The notes under the pieces: generated by a model | The model's database searches: none | The model's input: the letters and a program-made list of their open reading frames with translations, nothing else | What the model was told of the DNA's origin: nothing | Origin: a virus | Virus record (IMG/VR): IMGVR_UViG_3300042522_001179 | Location: 1-64,000 of that record | Strand: one strand, 5' to 3' | Length of the DNA stretch: 64,000 bases | Part shown: one piece after another, positions 8,863 to 17,614 of the stretch | How positions within the stretch are numbered: position 1 is the stretch's first letter | How the letters are laid out: every line of letters begins with the position of its first letter | Translations under genes and position numbers: made by a program

Positions 8863-9349
8863 GGTTTTTAAAACCTGGATCGATAATCTGGATAGTGCAG
8901 CTGAAGAAGCTTACCTCTCCTTTTGTAAAGACAACAACTCTGTTATTGAATGTTTCCTTTATGCCAGGTTTCTTGGTTATGAAGGAAGCATTGTGGCGTG
9001 TGACCTATGGGTAAACAGCGAATTTGAAAAACCTGATCATAGAAAAGTTCTTCTCAATGAAATTGAGGAGATGCAGGAAGATATTCGCAAGTTACGCCAA
9101 GCTGTCGAGGATGATATCGTCAAGCGAGATGCGGGAGTCGCCAGGATTGCCAGCATGCAAAAAGAACTTCGTGGAACTATTGCTCAATTAGATCTTTTCA
9201 CTTCTTCTAGGGACCGCAAAGGCTTGCTAATGGCTGGAGCTGATCGTGCAATTCGTGAGTTAGTTTTCATTTTTAAAGATGATCCTATTGAGATTCCACT
9301 GCATGAAGCTTCGATGAGTGTTTGGGCTCGCATGCAGCTAGAAGAATAG
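8807..9349 (+). CDS. Terminase small-subunit candidate, 180 aa
   Basis: The open frame extends back to an ATG at 8672, but residues before about 46 look like an out-of-frame reading of the previous gene, so I choose GTG 8807, which has AGGAG at 8798-8802. The protein begins with a helical segment (EVFKTWIDNLDS), continues with an aromatic helical region, then a clear coiled coil with Glu/Arg heptads (about residues 85-140). Helical N-terminus plus coiled-coil oligomerisation region, and the place two genes before the large terminase, fit a small terminase subunit. No sequence signature proves it. Confidence 0.55.
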   Translation: MRGTNHAITPRPSELIDIEVFKTWIDNLDSAAEEAYLSFCKDNNSVIECFLYARFLGYEGSIVACDLWVNSEFEKPDHRKVLLNEIEEMQEDIRKLRQAVEDDIVKRDAGVARIASMQKELRGTIAQLDLFTSSRDRKGLLMAGADRAIRELVFIFKDDPIEIPLHEASMSVWARMQLEE

Positions 9350-9379
9350 TAATCATAAAATAAACAAAAGATCAAAACA

Positions 9380-9673
9380 ATGTCTGCTTCTACAGATATC
9401 CCTGAACTTGCTGGACGGATGCCAAACATTGTCCGCGAGCTTCAGCGTACCCGCATGGGCCTTGGCCCTAGTCAAAACGTTGCTGGTGCGAGTGATATCG
9501 CCAGTACAGCAAAAGCAATGTTTGGTACCACTCCCCCAAATACTGAGGTAAATGGCAAACAAAATGCCCCCGCAGCTCCTGGCGCACTTCAAAAAGACGG
9601 AAGCGAAGAAAGCGGACGGCTCGCAAATGAACGACAAGGAAAAACACAAGGCCGCTTTGGAAAAGGCGCGTAA
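9380..9673 (+). CDS. Hypothetical protein, 97 aa
   Basis: Short, largely disordered protein rich in Gly, Ala, Asn and Pro, with a basic C-terminus. A CATAAAATAAA element ends 15 bases before its ATG. It lies directly before the large terminase, where many phages carry the small terminase, but it lacks a coiled coil or helix-turn-helix and is less suited to that role than the 8807 gene. No function assigned. Confidence 0.6.
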   Translation: MSASTDIPELAGRMPNIVRELQRTRMGLGPSQNVAGASDIASTAKAMFGTTPPNTEVNGKQNAPAAPGALQKDGSEESGRLANERQGKTQGRFGKGA

Positions 9674-9730
9674 GTTTAAAGAGTCACGCTCCAATAAATA
9701 AGTTAGTATTAACTTAACTGCAGACATAGA

Positions 9731-11257
9731 GTGCCTTCTTATCTTCATCTTGCTTACAGGCGTAACGCACGTGTTGCCTCCAAGAATTACAAAGTAAGAG
9801 AAAATAAGAACGAGGATTCACTCCAGCGTGCACGGGATGACTTCGGTTACTTTTGCGAGTACGTAGCCGATAAACCTCCAGCGGAACATCACAAGGAGTG
9901 GCACCGCAAGTTTGTAACAGATCAAGATAGCTCCTGTCTAATCAAGATTGCTGGCCCTAACGTTGACCTGCTTGCTCCTCGTGGCTCAGCAAAAAGTACA
10001 GTGCTCGGCCTGTTGACAGCCTGGGCCATTGGGATCCATACAACTGCCAAGCTTCCTCTTCAGATTCTTTACCTTTCTTACACCGTTGATATTGCACGTT
10101 CTAAGTCTGCAACCATCAAACGAATCATTGAAAGTAAGCGATATCAAGAAGTTTTTCCAACAGTACGCCTTCTTAAAAACGTAACCAGTAATGAGTATTG
10201 GTCTATTGACCATAAGTTTGCTGGTATTGACGTAACGGGTGACGAGCAATTCACACTCTGTGCGGCAGGCTTGAAAGGTTCAGTGACCTCTAAGCGTTCG
10301 CACCTGGTGATGATTGATGACGCCATCAAATCAGCCGCTGATATTGCAAACCCTGACATCAGAAAAATGATGCAGGACAACTGGAACGCGGTGATTGCAC
10401 CAACGATGTTTGAAGGGGCACGCGCCATCTGCCTTGGTACTCGCTTCAGACATGATGACATTCACTCCACCACGTTCAACGAACAAAACAATTGGCAGCA
10501 GATTATTCTGTCTGCAATTCACAATGATCCCAAGACTGGTGAGGAGATGTCCTATTGGCCAGAGATGTGGTCATTGGAGTATCTAAAAGAGAAGAAACGA
10601 CAGGCACCTATTGCTTTTTCCTTCCAGTACATGAATCAAATTATCAGGCAAAACGAACTGTCGTTGGCACCTGAATTGATTGTCAAGGCTGAAATCTCTA
10701 CAGAGTTTGATGCTCTTGGTATTGGCGTTGACTTGTCTGCTGGCATCAAGGAAAAGAACGATTACACAGTTATGATTCTTGGTGGTCGCATTGGCGACCG
10801 CATCCATATTATTGATTACCGACGTATTCGCGTAATGGGTAATTTGGAAAAACTAGATGCTATGAAGGAGCTTCTCAATGATTGGTCTATTCTTGGTCGT
10901 GATGACGGTGGCAATTACTTCCCTACTTATTCAACTTGCGATATATGGTCCGAAGCTGTTCAATACCAAGCATCGCTAGAAGCAGATTTCAAACGTGTTT
11001 GCTTAAGCAATGAAGGACTGTATAACTTAATCTGGCACCCCGTCAAAGGATTCCGCGCAGATAAGTTGGCACGTTTCCGTGGGATTATTGGTATGTTTGA
11101 AGACCGAAAGATTATCTTTAATCGCTACCGTAATTTCACTGCAATGTTTGAAGAGCTAACTAACTTTGGCGTTAGTAGTCACGATGACTGTGTTGATGCG
11201 TTAGTGTGGCTGGTCACAGGTCTTGCACGCAAAGGTCAATTGCAACTTGATTACTAA
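9731..11257 (+). CDS. terL: Terminase large subunit (DNA packaging ATPase/nuclease)
   Basis: Cleaves concatemeric phage DNA and powers its packaging through the portal. It begins with GTG at 9731. The ATPase domain shows Walker A APRGSAKST (about residues 82-90) and Walker B HLVMIDD (about 191-197). The C-terminal nuclease domain shows VDLSAG (about 335) followed by a conserved aspartate-rich end, SSHDDCVDALVWL, near residue 490. Length of 508 residues is usual for the family. The 57-base spacer before it contains the palindrome AAGTTAGTATTAACTT. Gene order, with portal, scaffold and capsid downstream, agrees. Very secure assignment. Confidence 0.95.
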   Translation: MPSYLHLAYRRNARVASKNYKVRENKNEDSLQRARDDFGYFCEYVADKPPAEHHKEWHRKFVTDQDSSCLIKIAGPNVDLLAPRGSAKSTVLGLLTAWAIGIHTTAKLPLQILYLSYTVDIARSKSATIKRIIESKRYQEVFPTVRLLKNVTSNEYWSIDHKFAGIDVTGDEQFTLCAAGLKGSVTSKRSHLVMIDDAIKSAADIANPDIRKMMQDNWNAVIAPTMFEGARAICLGTRFRHDDIHSTTFNEQNNWQQIILSAIHNDPKTGEEMSYWPEMWSLEYLKEKKRQAPIAFSFQYMNQIIRQNELSLAPELIVKAEISTEFDALGIGVDLSAGIKEKNDYTVMILGGRIGDRIHIIDYRRIRVMGNLEKLDAMKELLNDWSILGRDDGGNYFPTYSTCDIWSEAVQYQASLEADFKRVCLSNEGLYNLIWHPVKGFRADKLARFRGIIGMFEDRKIIFNRYRNFTAMFEELTNFGVSSHDDCVDALVWLVTGLARKGQLQLDY

Positions 11258-11295
11258 TTCTAAAATAAATAAAGAAAAATCAAAACTTTATACCA

Positions 11296-11589
11296 GTGGG
11301 TCCTGAATATCTCGCCCTTGGCCTAACAGCTCTTGTCTCCGCATTTACCGGGGGTAGCTGGGTGGCCAATAAAATACTAGACCGTCAACAAGAGCGTCTT
11401 CAAGGTGCTCACGACTATATCGGTTCACAAAAAAGAAGGATTGATATTTTGGAAGATCAAATCAATCGCATGCCTTTGGAGTATGTATTGAAAGTTGACT
11501 TCCTCAGAGAAATCAAAGAAATGCATGATAACTTTAAGCAGATCAACAATAAGCTTGATAAGCTAATGGAAAAGCTTTTGGAAAAATGA
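11296..11589 (+). CDS. Membrane-anchored coiled-coil protein, 97 aa
   Basis: GTG start at 11296. Residues 5-25 form a Leu/Ala/Gly-rich hydrophobic segment ending in GGSWVANK, followed by a long charged coiled coil to the C-terminus. This is a type of small phage protein with an N-terminal membrane anchor and periplasmic or cytoplasmic coil. Spanin-like or holin-associated roles are possible, but it sits between terminase and portal rather than with the lysins. It overlaps the next gene by 4 bases. A CTAAAATAAAT element lies 25 bases upstream. Confidence 0.7.
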   Translation: MGPEYLALGLTALVSAFTGGSWVANKILDRQQERLQGAHDYIGSQKRRIDILEDQINRMPLEYVLKVDFLREIKEMHDNFKQINNKLDKLMEKLLEK

Positions 11590-11768
11590 GTTACATCTTG
11601 GAGGTCCAGGAGGACGAAAACGGAGATCAATACATCACGCTACCCGATGAGGTTGTTGACGAGCTTGGCTGGCAGGAAGGGGATATTCTCAACTGGGACG
11701 TAAAAGGAAATGGAATCATTCTGCATAAAGTCAACGATTGCTCTGGTTACGAAGTAATAGAAGAGTAA
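11586..11768 (+). CDS. AbrB/MazE-type swapped-hairpin protein, 60 aa
   Basis: Overlaps the previous stop by ATGA. The sequence ITLPDEVVDELGWQEGD followed by a short beta strand ending IILHK matches the swapped-hairpin AbrB fold used by SpoVT/AbrB regulators and MazE antitoxins. There is no adjacent toxin gene, so it is more likely a small phage DNA-binding regulator or a host-regulator mimic than half of a toxin-antitoxin pair. The fold call is moderately secure; the target is unknown. Confidence 0.72.
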   Translation: MSYILEVQEDENGDQYITLPDEVVDELGWQEGDILNWDVKGNGIILHKVNDCSGYEVIEE

Positions 11769-11791
11769 AATAGAAGCAAAGAGAGATTCAG

Positions 11792-12142
11792 ATGTCTTAT
11801 CAAGTGGTAAAAGGCGAAAGTAACGTTCCCGGGGCAGCTGGTAACTTAAGGCCCGGCGGCTTACTGGCAGCTGGTATTCCCGTTGGACAAGACCCGCGCC
11901 TTCCCATGTCCCAGGCAGATTTTCAGCATTATATGGGCGGAGTAAAACTAGACCGTCTTCTGGGACCCATTCAAGAGCAGCGGGGCCTTCAGCGATTTCA
12001 CGAGATAATGCGGCAAGGTGTCCCCGGTGCTTCCATGCCTGGAGGGGGAGGAACGCCTATGGGTAATGCTGGTTTTTACATGGGCCCTCAGCTTGGGCAA
12101 ATGACACCACCTGCTGGGTTCCAGAACAAAACAGTTTCTTGA
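11792..12142 (+). CDS. Gly/Pro/Met-rich virion-type protein, 116 aa
   Basis: ATG at 11792 with GTAAAATAG about 20 bases before it. The product is rich in Gly, Pro, Met and Gln, with little predicted secondary structure, the composition of flexible virion or portal-accessory proteins. It directly precedes the portal gene by 35 bases. No family recognised. Confidence 0.62.
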   Translation: MSYQVVKGESNVPGAAGNLRPGGLLAAGIPVGQDPRLPMSQADFQHYMGGVKLDRLLGPIQEQRGLQRFHEIMRQGVPGASMPGGGGTPMGNAGFYMGPQLGQMTPPAGFQNKTVS

Positions 12143-12177
12143 TTTATTGTTAGTATTACTAAAACAGAGGAGCAATA

Positions 12178-14496
12178 GTGGCTGACGCTGTAAGTCGACT
12201 TAAGGAAATCATTAATTCTTATCTTGAAAAAGATGGGAGCGTTGGCGTCGACACAGGTATCATTGCTTCTCATATTGCGCAGATGAAACTTTTTGGCATT
12301 CGCCAAGGGGTTGAATTTTTCCCATCTCAAGATAACTTTGGTGCACAACGCAAAGATTTTATCGACCGCGTACTGAAGTACAACAAGATGGATATCCGCC
12401 TGGATTCCATTTGGGAATACTTTTTGTGTGACGGAAAGGGTCTTTTTTACATCCGTCCCACCAAATTTAACTACCGTCTCTATTACTTCCGCGCTCACGA
12501 ATATCGCTCGTATTACAACGTAGATGGTGAGCTAGATGAAGTGGTCATCATCTACAGCTATAAAGTCCGCAAGGGCTTTGGGTTGAATGACACGATCAAC
12601 ATTAAGAGCATCACTGGCTCGGCTGTAACAGGCGATCAGGGTGCAAAGCGCTACATTAGACTTTCCATTAAAGCCGACGAAATTGAAGAAACCCATTCGG
12701 AAGGTGAAATGTCATTTGACATGCCCTCCTATGCGGTACCAGGGAAAACTAAAACGTTTAAAAATACATTAGGTTTTATTCCTTGCGTTGAGATCTTTAA
12801 TAACCCAAAAGGTTTCTCTACGGAAGGCGTTGGCGACTTTGATTCAATGGCCAACCATATCATCATTCACGATGAAATGGTTCGTACGATGCGTAAGAAC
12901 GTACAGTTCTTTGGTAACCCAACATTGCTTTCGTCACGTCCTAAGACGGACCTTATGGAAGCTGGAGGTGATACCACTATTCAGCGTCCATCTATTGCAG
13001 CAAACTCTGGCTTCAATAGTCCCAGTGCATTAAGCCGGTCGACGTTTAAGTCTGATCCAATTAGTCGTGGAGTTGACGGTACCATCCGCGTACCACGCGT
13101 CATTGCCAACCTGGAGCCAAATGACCGTGTTGGGTACATCGTCCCAGATGCTATCACTGGTGACCAAAATGCATTTGCACGTCAGTACCGAGAAGAGATT
13201 CGTACTGCTCTTGGCGGTGTTGATGAACTTTCAATTTCTGCTGGTGTAACGGCAACTGAATACAAGTCGTTGTTTGGACGTGTTTCTGCAACTTCAAAGA
13301 AAAAAGCAAATGCTATTTATACTCATGGCATTTGTCGTTGCCTTGAATTAATTATTTATCAAGAAGAGCAACTTTTCAAAAACACCCTGGCACAAGCAGC
13401 CGGACTTGAGAAGCCTGTTTCACCTTCCAAAGACTCATCTGAAGAAGAAGTTGCTGCATATGAAGATGCACTTAAGCAGCACAACGATAAAGTTAAACAG
13501 TTAATGATGGCTTGTGTTCAGGCTCAACAGATTCCGCCTGGAGTTATGGGCTTGATTCCTGACGGGGATGTCACAATGTTGTGGCGCTGGTTAGGTCCTG
13601 TGTACGAAGATTCGACACAAGATATTCTCAACAACTCCATCGTGGTACGAAATCTGCAAGAATTAGGTGTTGATAGCATTGAAGCACTGAAATACCTCTT
13701 CCCGTCTAAGACGGATGAGGAACGGGCCGAGATGTTATCTGGGTTCCCGTTCAGGATGGTTAACGAATTGCAGAGTGCTTACTCTCAGTTTGCCAAGCTA
13801 GTGGGGGGAATGATGCAGACGCCCCACCCGCAATCACCGGATCTTCCGATGGCTGCGGATCCAAGATTGGATTTAACCCCGTATCTGTATCGAACGTTAG
13901 AAGCTTTACAAAAGGAGATGAGTTATGCAGGACGCTACCGTCCAGTCGATCCCACAGATGAGCCCCGCACAGCCGTCAGTAGCCCCGAGCAGCTACGTGA
14001 CAGCAGCGGCTCCGGCGCCCAGCAGCTACCAAGCGGCTCCGGTGGCGTACCAAGTGGGGACCGCTTACCCCCAAGCGATTCCTCAAGCGAATATCAGCTA
14101 CCAATCCGCCCCTATTCAGTACGCCCCCCAATCCCAACCGGCGGAAGCACCGGCGGGGAATCCTTGGGAATCGGCGTTCAACAAGGTGGTGAACCTGCTG
14201 AGCGCACCAGTTCAATCCCCGTTCCAGGGTCAACCGTCAGCTCCGACGACCTATACCCCGGCCAATTACGGACAAGCCCAAAGCCCGGCTACTTGGAACT
14301 CGGCAGCCCCGACCTCATTAACCAGCCCGGCCTCATCGCCCAGCTATTCCCAAACTTCGTCGAGTCCTTCCTTAGCGGACGTGGCGGACTACCTGGGTCT
14401 GAGCCAGGAAAGCCGAGTAGTGATCGACGCGTACGGGGTGGAAGCTCCGGCCCTGCTAAACCAGTACGCCCTTCAACTCGAAGGAATGCTCGATAG
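12178..14496 (+). CDS. Portal protein with long overprinted C-terminal extension
   Basis: Forms the dodecameric ring through which DNA enters and leaves the head. GTG start at 12178 has AGGAG six bases upstream. The first 580 residues look like a portal: an N-terminal alpha/beta clip region with many aromatic residues, a central region with DEMVRTMRKN, and a long helical stem/wing with repeated Gln and Glu. Size, the position after terminase and before scaffold and capsid all agree. From residue 583 on (13925) the frame runs 190 codons of Ser/Gly/Pro-rich sequence that overlaps the next gene in another frame, so the true portal end may be functionally near residue 580. Call rests on context and general features. 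Confidence 0.75.
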   Translation: MADAVSRLKEIINSYLEKDGSVGVDTGIIASHIAQMKLFGIRQGVEFFPSQDNFGAQRKDFIDRVLKYNKMDIRLDSIWEYFLCDGKGLFYIRPTKFNYRLYYFRAHEYRSYYNVDGELDEVVIIYSYKVRKGFGLNDTINIKSITGSAVTGDQGAKRYIRLSIKADEIEETHSEGEMSFDMPSYAVPGKTKTFKNTLGFIPCVEIFNNPKGFSTEGVGDFDSMANHIIIHDEMVRTMRKNVQFFGNPTLLSSRPKTDLMEAGGDTTIQRPSIAANSGFNSPSALSRSTFKSDPISRGVDGTIRVPRVIANLEPNDRVGYIVPDAITGDQNAFARQYREEIRTALGGVDELSISAGVTATEYKSLFGRVSATSKKKANAIYTHGICRCLELIIYQEEQLFKNTLAQAAGLEKPVSPSKDSSEEEVAAYEDALKQHNDKVKQLMMACVQAQQIPPGVMGLIPDGDVTMLWRWLGPVYEDSTQDILNNSIVVRNLQELGVDSIEALKYLFPSKTDEERAEMLSGFPFRMVNELQSAYSQFAKLVGGMMQTPHPQSPDLPMAADPRLDLTPYLYRTLEALQKEMSYAGRYRPVDPTDEPRTAVSSPEQLRDSSGSGAQQLPSGSGGVPSGDRLPPSDSSSEYQLPIRPYSVRPPIPTGGSTGGESLGIGVQQGGEPAERTSSIPVPGSTVSSDDLYPGQLRTSPKPGYLELGSPDLINQPGLIAQLFPNFVESFLSGRGGLPGSEPGKPSSDRRVRGGSSGPAKPVRPSTRRNAR

Positions 14497-14929
14497 CGCC
14501 GTAGCCTGGGGCCACCGCGCACAAAATCTGATTGCTGGTTATGCCGACTATGCAGTCAACGCACACAACCTGCTTGCCGGTTATGCCGACTTTGCAGTTG
14601 CTGAGCATACCGAAAATCTGGCTTACAACGAAATCCTGACCAACCCTGACGTTCTTAGCGATTACACGCTGAAGTTCTTTGGTCCTGAGGGTCCGTACCC
14701 CGTGTACGAAAATGAAGCTCAACTGGCAACCCGTGGTTATCCCACCGCTCCGGTTCAAGCTAACTACGGCAACTTCCCCGCTCCTCCTTCTGCTGCTGCT
14801 CCTCAGCAACCTGAAAACTTCTGGGGCAGCTTTAAGCAACAAATGGATACGAGCCCTGAAAATGCTTGGCGTCTTCTGAACTACGCCCAGCCCAACGTGG
14901 TTGCAAACAAACTGTTTGTGATGGAGTGA
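13925..14929 (+). CDS. Scaffold-type protein, 334 aa, overlapping the portal gene
   Basis: ATG at 13925 has AAAGGAG about 8 bases upstream, a strong site. The N-terminal 150 residues are a low-complexity Pro/Ala/Gln/Ser/Tyr string; the C-terminal half is helical with twice-repeated GYADYAV/GYADFAV units and ends in a short amphipathic tail. A disordered acidic or polar body between portal and major capsid gene is typical of internal scaffolds. In the 572-base overlap its third codon positions are mostly G or C, as in the capsid genes, suggesting this frame is the one under strong selection. The scaffold role is inferred. Confidence 0.72.
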   Translation: MQDATVQSIPQMSPAQPSVAPSSYVTAAAPAPSSYQAAPVAYQVGTAYPQAIPQANISYQSAPIQYAPQSQPAEAPAGNPWESAFNKVVNLLSAPVQSPFQGQPSAPTTYTPANYGQAQSPATWNSAAPTSLTSPASSPSYSQTSSSPSLADVADYLGLSQESRVVIDAYGVEAPALLNQYALQLEGMLDSAVAWGHRAQNLIAGYADYAVNAHNLLAGYADFAVAEHTENLAYNEILTNPDVLSDYTLKFFGPEGPYPVYENEAQLATRGYPTAPVQANYGNFPAPPSAAAPQQPENFWGSFKQQMDTSPENAWRLLNYAQPNVVANKLFVME

Positions 14930-14933
14930 GGCA

Positions 14934-15476
14934 ATGCGCCCTCTTCTTAAGTACGGTGTGCCTGCCGCTGCTGGTTTAGCAACTGGTGGGTACGCCCTTT
15001 CTCAAGGTGAAGATCCAGGCTCTGCTGTACTCGCCGCAGGTGCCGGTGCTCTTGGCGGTGCGGCTGGCTTACTTGGAGCTCGTCTAGCTGGTAAATATTC
15101 CCCTGGACTGGTTTCCAAGGTTCAAGATTCCGCATTGCTTCCTTTGGCTGAAAAAATGGAGCAAGCGGCTGAACGAATTCCTAGTAAATCAGGAATTCGC
15201 TCTGGTCTAATGCAGGCAGCTTTCACTCCTGTCGAAAGAGCTGCAAATGTTGTTTTGAAGCCATCTCAAGAAAGGATGGCAGGTAAGATTGCCGCTGCAG
15301 GTTTAGTACCGGCTTCTGCACTTGCTGCTGGCCTAGGTGGCACTGCGCTTGGTGCTATCCCTGGCGCAATGGGTATCCCTGGTTTCCAGCAACAACAGTA
15401 CGTGGATCCTGAACAATATGGCTCAAGTAACACGATGGGTGCACGTGCATCCACGACTACAGCGCAGTACATGTAA
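14934..15476 (+). CDS. Gly/Ala-rich hydrophobic protein between scaffold and capsid, 180 aa
   Basis: Starts 4 bases after the scaffold stop, with GGAGTGAGG covering the stop. It has a hydrophobic Gly/Ala segment at residues 7-50, an amphipathic middle, and a second hydrophobic segment near 115-150. It shares its style with the 3303, 3887 and 4825 proteins. A head-associated minor protein is likely given its place between scaffold and major capsid. No family recognised. Confidence 0.7.
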   Translation: MRPLLKYGVPAAAGLATGGYALSQGEDPGSAVLAAGAGALGGAAGLLGARLAGKYSPGLVSKVQDSALLPLAEKMEQAAERIPSKSGIRSGLMQAAFTPVERAANVVLKPSQERMAGKIAAAGLVPASALAAGLGGTALGAIPGAMGIPGFQQQQYVDPEQYGSSNTMGARASTTTAQYM

Positions 15477-15577
15477 TTGAATAAATTACGGCCTGCTAAA
15501 ATTTGTGTTAGATAAGACATATAAATGTCTGAATCTTTCACCCGATAAATTCCTGCGACACTGGAGGATAAAGTAAA

Positions 15578-16747
15578 GTGTTCATTGATAACGACTTTCC
15601 AAAGATTTTGGGCGCGGAACTCTACCGTCCCCACCCTGCGTACATCGCTGAGATGGCAGTGGAGCCTGTGGTTGTCCACGACTTCACTCGTCAGCCTGGT
15701 CAAACCGTCCAGTTAGACCGCTACAAGTTCTGGGGTACCCCTGGTACTAAGGACAGCCGTGAGCGTATTGCCGACCAAACCATCGGTACCGCTAATAGCC
15801 GTAACATCACCAAGGAAAAAGTTCTGGTGGTGCTTAAGGAATACACCGGTCCTGCGGACCCCGGCGATCCCACCCAGCCCAGCACTTTTAAAATTGCTCG
15901 GGAGACGTTGATCACCGCTCAGCGCCTGCTGCTGGACTCTGGGAACCTTAACATGTTCCACCAGTCCATCGGTAGCCTGACGCTGCTTGATGACTACCGT
16001 CGTTGGCGCGACCGCGTCTTTATTGACGAACTGGCCAAAGCCGAAGCTAACGGTGTTGCTTCCTCTACCCAAGGTGGTTACTACTTCCCCGGCGGTAAAG
16101 TTAAGGACGCCTCTGGTCGTGTATCCTACACCCAGGCTCAGTACGAAGCTCAAGTGCAACAGTTCCAGGTGCGTACCGACCTGCTGACCGTTGTTAAGGA
16201 TCTGCGTAAGCGCAACGTGCCGACCTTCGCTGATGGTCTGTATCGTTGCATTTGCGATCCTACTTTCATGATGCACCTGCGTCGTGACCCCGACTTCCGT
16301 GAGATCGCTCGTTACTCTGGTAACCCCGGCCAAGGCATGTACATGGGCAACCCCATGCTGCCTAACAACGCCAGCTTCTACCAGGGCCCCCAAGCCGGCC
16401 AAGGTTACTTCCTGGCTGGTGAACCTGTCATGCCCACCGGCGTGCAGTTTGAAGGCGTCAAGTTCTTCGAGTCGACCAACTTCCCGACCAAGAGCATCAC
16501 TGCTGACCTTAACATTGGCGGTAGCTCCAACTACACTTCTTACGAAGTTGCTCAGGGTTACTTCTTCGGTCCTCAGGCCATTGGCGTGGGTATCGGCGGC
16601 CCCAATGCTCAGGTGCTGATTAACAACAACGACGACTTCAGCCGTTTTATCATCCTGATTTGGCAACTGTACGCTGGCTTCGAGATCCTGAACAAAGATT
16701 TCGTGACCACCGCCTTCAGCTTCCTGCAAGACGACGGCATCATCTGA
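15578..16747 (+). CDS. Major capsid protein (HK97-fold, N4 gp56-like candidate)
   Basis: Builds the icosahedral shell. GTG start at 15578 has GGAGG 11 bases upstream and a 100-base leader with a small GACAT/ATGTC hairpin. The 389-residue length, an early region with TRQPGQTVQLDRYKFWG, a central LRRDPDFREIARY, and a late beta-rich part with FFGPQAIGVGIG followed by a final helix resemble the N4 gp56 type of major capsid protein. Codons are strongly biased to G/C in the third position, unlike most neighbours, as expected for the most abundant protein. Position after scaffold and before a putative decoration gene agrees. Confidence 0.82.
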   Translation: MFIDNDFPKILGAELYRPHPAYIAEMAVEPVVVHDFTRQPGQTVQLDRYKFWGTPGTKDSRERIADQTIGTANSRNITKEKVLVVLKEYTGPADPGDPTQPSTFKIARETLITAQRLLLDSGNLNMFHQSIGSLTLLDDYRRWRDRVFIDELAKAEANGVASSTQGGYYFPGGKVKDASGRVSYTQAQYEAQVQQFQVRTDLLTVVKDLRKRNVPTFADGLYRCICDPTFMMHLRRDPDFREIARYSGNPGQGMYMGNPMLPNNASFYQGPQAGQGYFLAGEPVMPTGVQFEGVKFFESTNFPTKSITADLNIGGSSNYTSYEVAQGYFFGPQAIGVGIGGPNAQVLINNNDDFSRFIILIWQLYAGFEILNKDFVTTAFSFLQDDGII

Positions 16748-16778
16748 TAACAATAAATAAATTACTTAGGAGAAATAA

Positions 16779-17576
16779 ATGACCTATTTATCTTCCAAAA
16801 AAATCTACCCGGGTAACTGGGCAGAGCCTCTGAACGGTTGGTACAAGAACATTGATGCTTCTGCTGATGGCGTCAATGATGGTTCCAAGGGCGGCCCCAC
16901 TTCGGTGCTGGCTACCCCTGGCTACCGTTATTTCCAGCAGCGTGGTTACGTGGCCGTTACCGCCACCTCTGGCACTCCTGTTGCTACCGGCAACGTGATC
17001 ATTCCTTCGCCTTACCGCCAGGATGACACCCGTACCGACATCACTGGCATGGTGATCTCTGGTACCACCGTCCAGCCTTCTTTTGTGTATCGCACCGCCA
17101 TCTCCGTTGCTTCTGGCTGGGGTGATGGTCGCGTGGCTTCCGGTGTGTATGCCGCCACTGGTAACATCATCTCCTTCGGTCGCGACTCCAGCGGCCCCAC
17201 TGCCGCTTCTGGCGTTGGCGAAGGCGTGATTCAAGCCAACCTGACCTCCACTGTGTCTGGTGACGCCGCCACCAAGATTTACTTCGCTGGTGGTAACCAA
17301 GCCTTTGGTACCAATCCGTTCATCACTACTACCGGCGCTCCTGGCGTCTCCGGTGGTGTGTGCTACTACGCTGCTACCACTGGCGTCACTCTGAAAGTGT
17401 TTGCCAAAGGTGCTGCTAACGACACCTCTACTTCCGGTGGTTTCTACATCTCGACCGCTGATGCTGCTGCTGGCCGCACTGGTTATCTGGTTGTGGAAGT
17501 GTGCTACATCCAGCCTGATGATGCCCCTGGTTATGAGGACATCGATGGCTACCTGACTGGCCGCACTGTTAGCTGA
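16779..17576 (+). CDS. Probable capsid decoration or vertex protein, 265 aa
   Basis: ATG preceded by AGGAGA. A Gly/Thr/Ser/Val-rich, all-beta-type protein without charge clusters or membrane segments. It shares the same G/C-rich third-position codon bias as the major capsid gene just upstream, implying very high expression. Abundant beta-rich proteins encoded directly after the major capsid gene are commonly decoration or head-fibre proteins; this is inference from position, composition and codon bias. An imperfect terminator-like hairpin follows at 17590-17612. Confidence 0.65.
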   Translation: MTYLSSKKIYPGNWAEPLNGWYKNIDASADGVNDGSKGGPTSVLATPGYRYFQQRGYVAVTATSGTPVATGNVIIPSPYRQDDTRTDITGMVISGTTVQPSFVYRTAISVASGWGDGRVASGVYAATGNIISFGRDSSGPTAASGVGEGVIQANLTSTVSGDAATKIYFAGGNQAFGTNPFITTTGAPGVSGGVCYYAATTGVTLKVFAKGAANDTSTSGGFYISTADAAAGRTGYLVVEVCYIQPDDAPGYEDIDGYLTGRTVS

Positions 17577-17589
17577 TTAGGTTAATATA

Positions 17590-17612
17590 AGACCAGAGAG
17601 AAAATCTGGTCT
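17590..17612 (+). promoter_or_regulatory. Hairpin between decoration gene and HhH gene
   Basis: AGACCAG (17590-17596) pairs perfectly with CTGGTCT (17606-17612) around a purine-rich 9-base loop. Only a few T residues follow, so termination would be weak. The next ATG begins 2 bases after the stem, and the only Shine-Dalgarno-like purines (AGAGAAAA) lie in the loop, so the hairpin may lower expression of the downstream gene relative to the capsid genes. Confidence 0.5.
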
Positions 17613-17614
17613 TT

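Noticed and set aside
11586-11768. Toxin-antitoxin module based on the AbrB/MazE fold
   Set aside because: No toxin-like gene is adjacent; the neighbours are a coiled-coil membrane protein and a Gly/Pro-rich protein.
15713-16753. 346-codon minus-strand frame opposite the major capsid gene
   Set aside because: Arises from G/C-biased codons of the capsid gene leaving few antisense stops; no motif or ribosome site.
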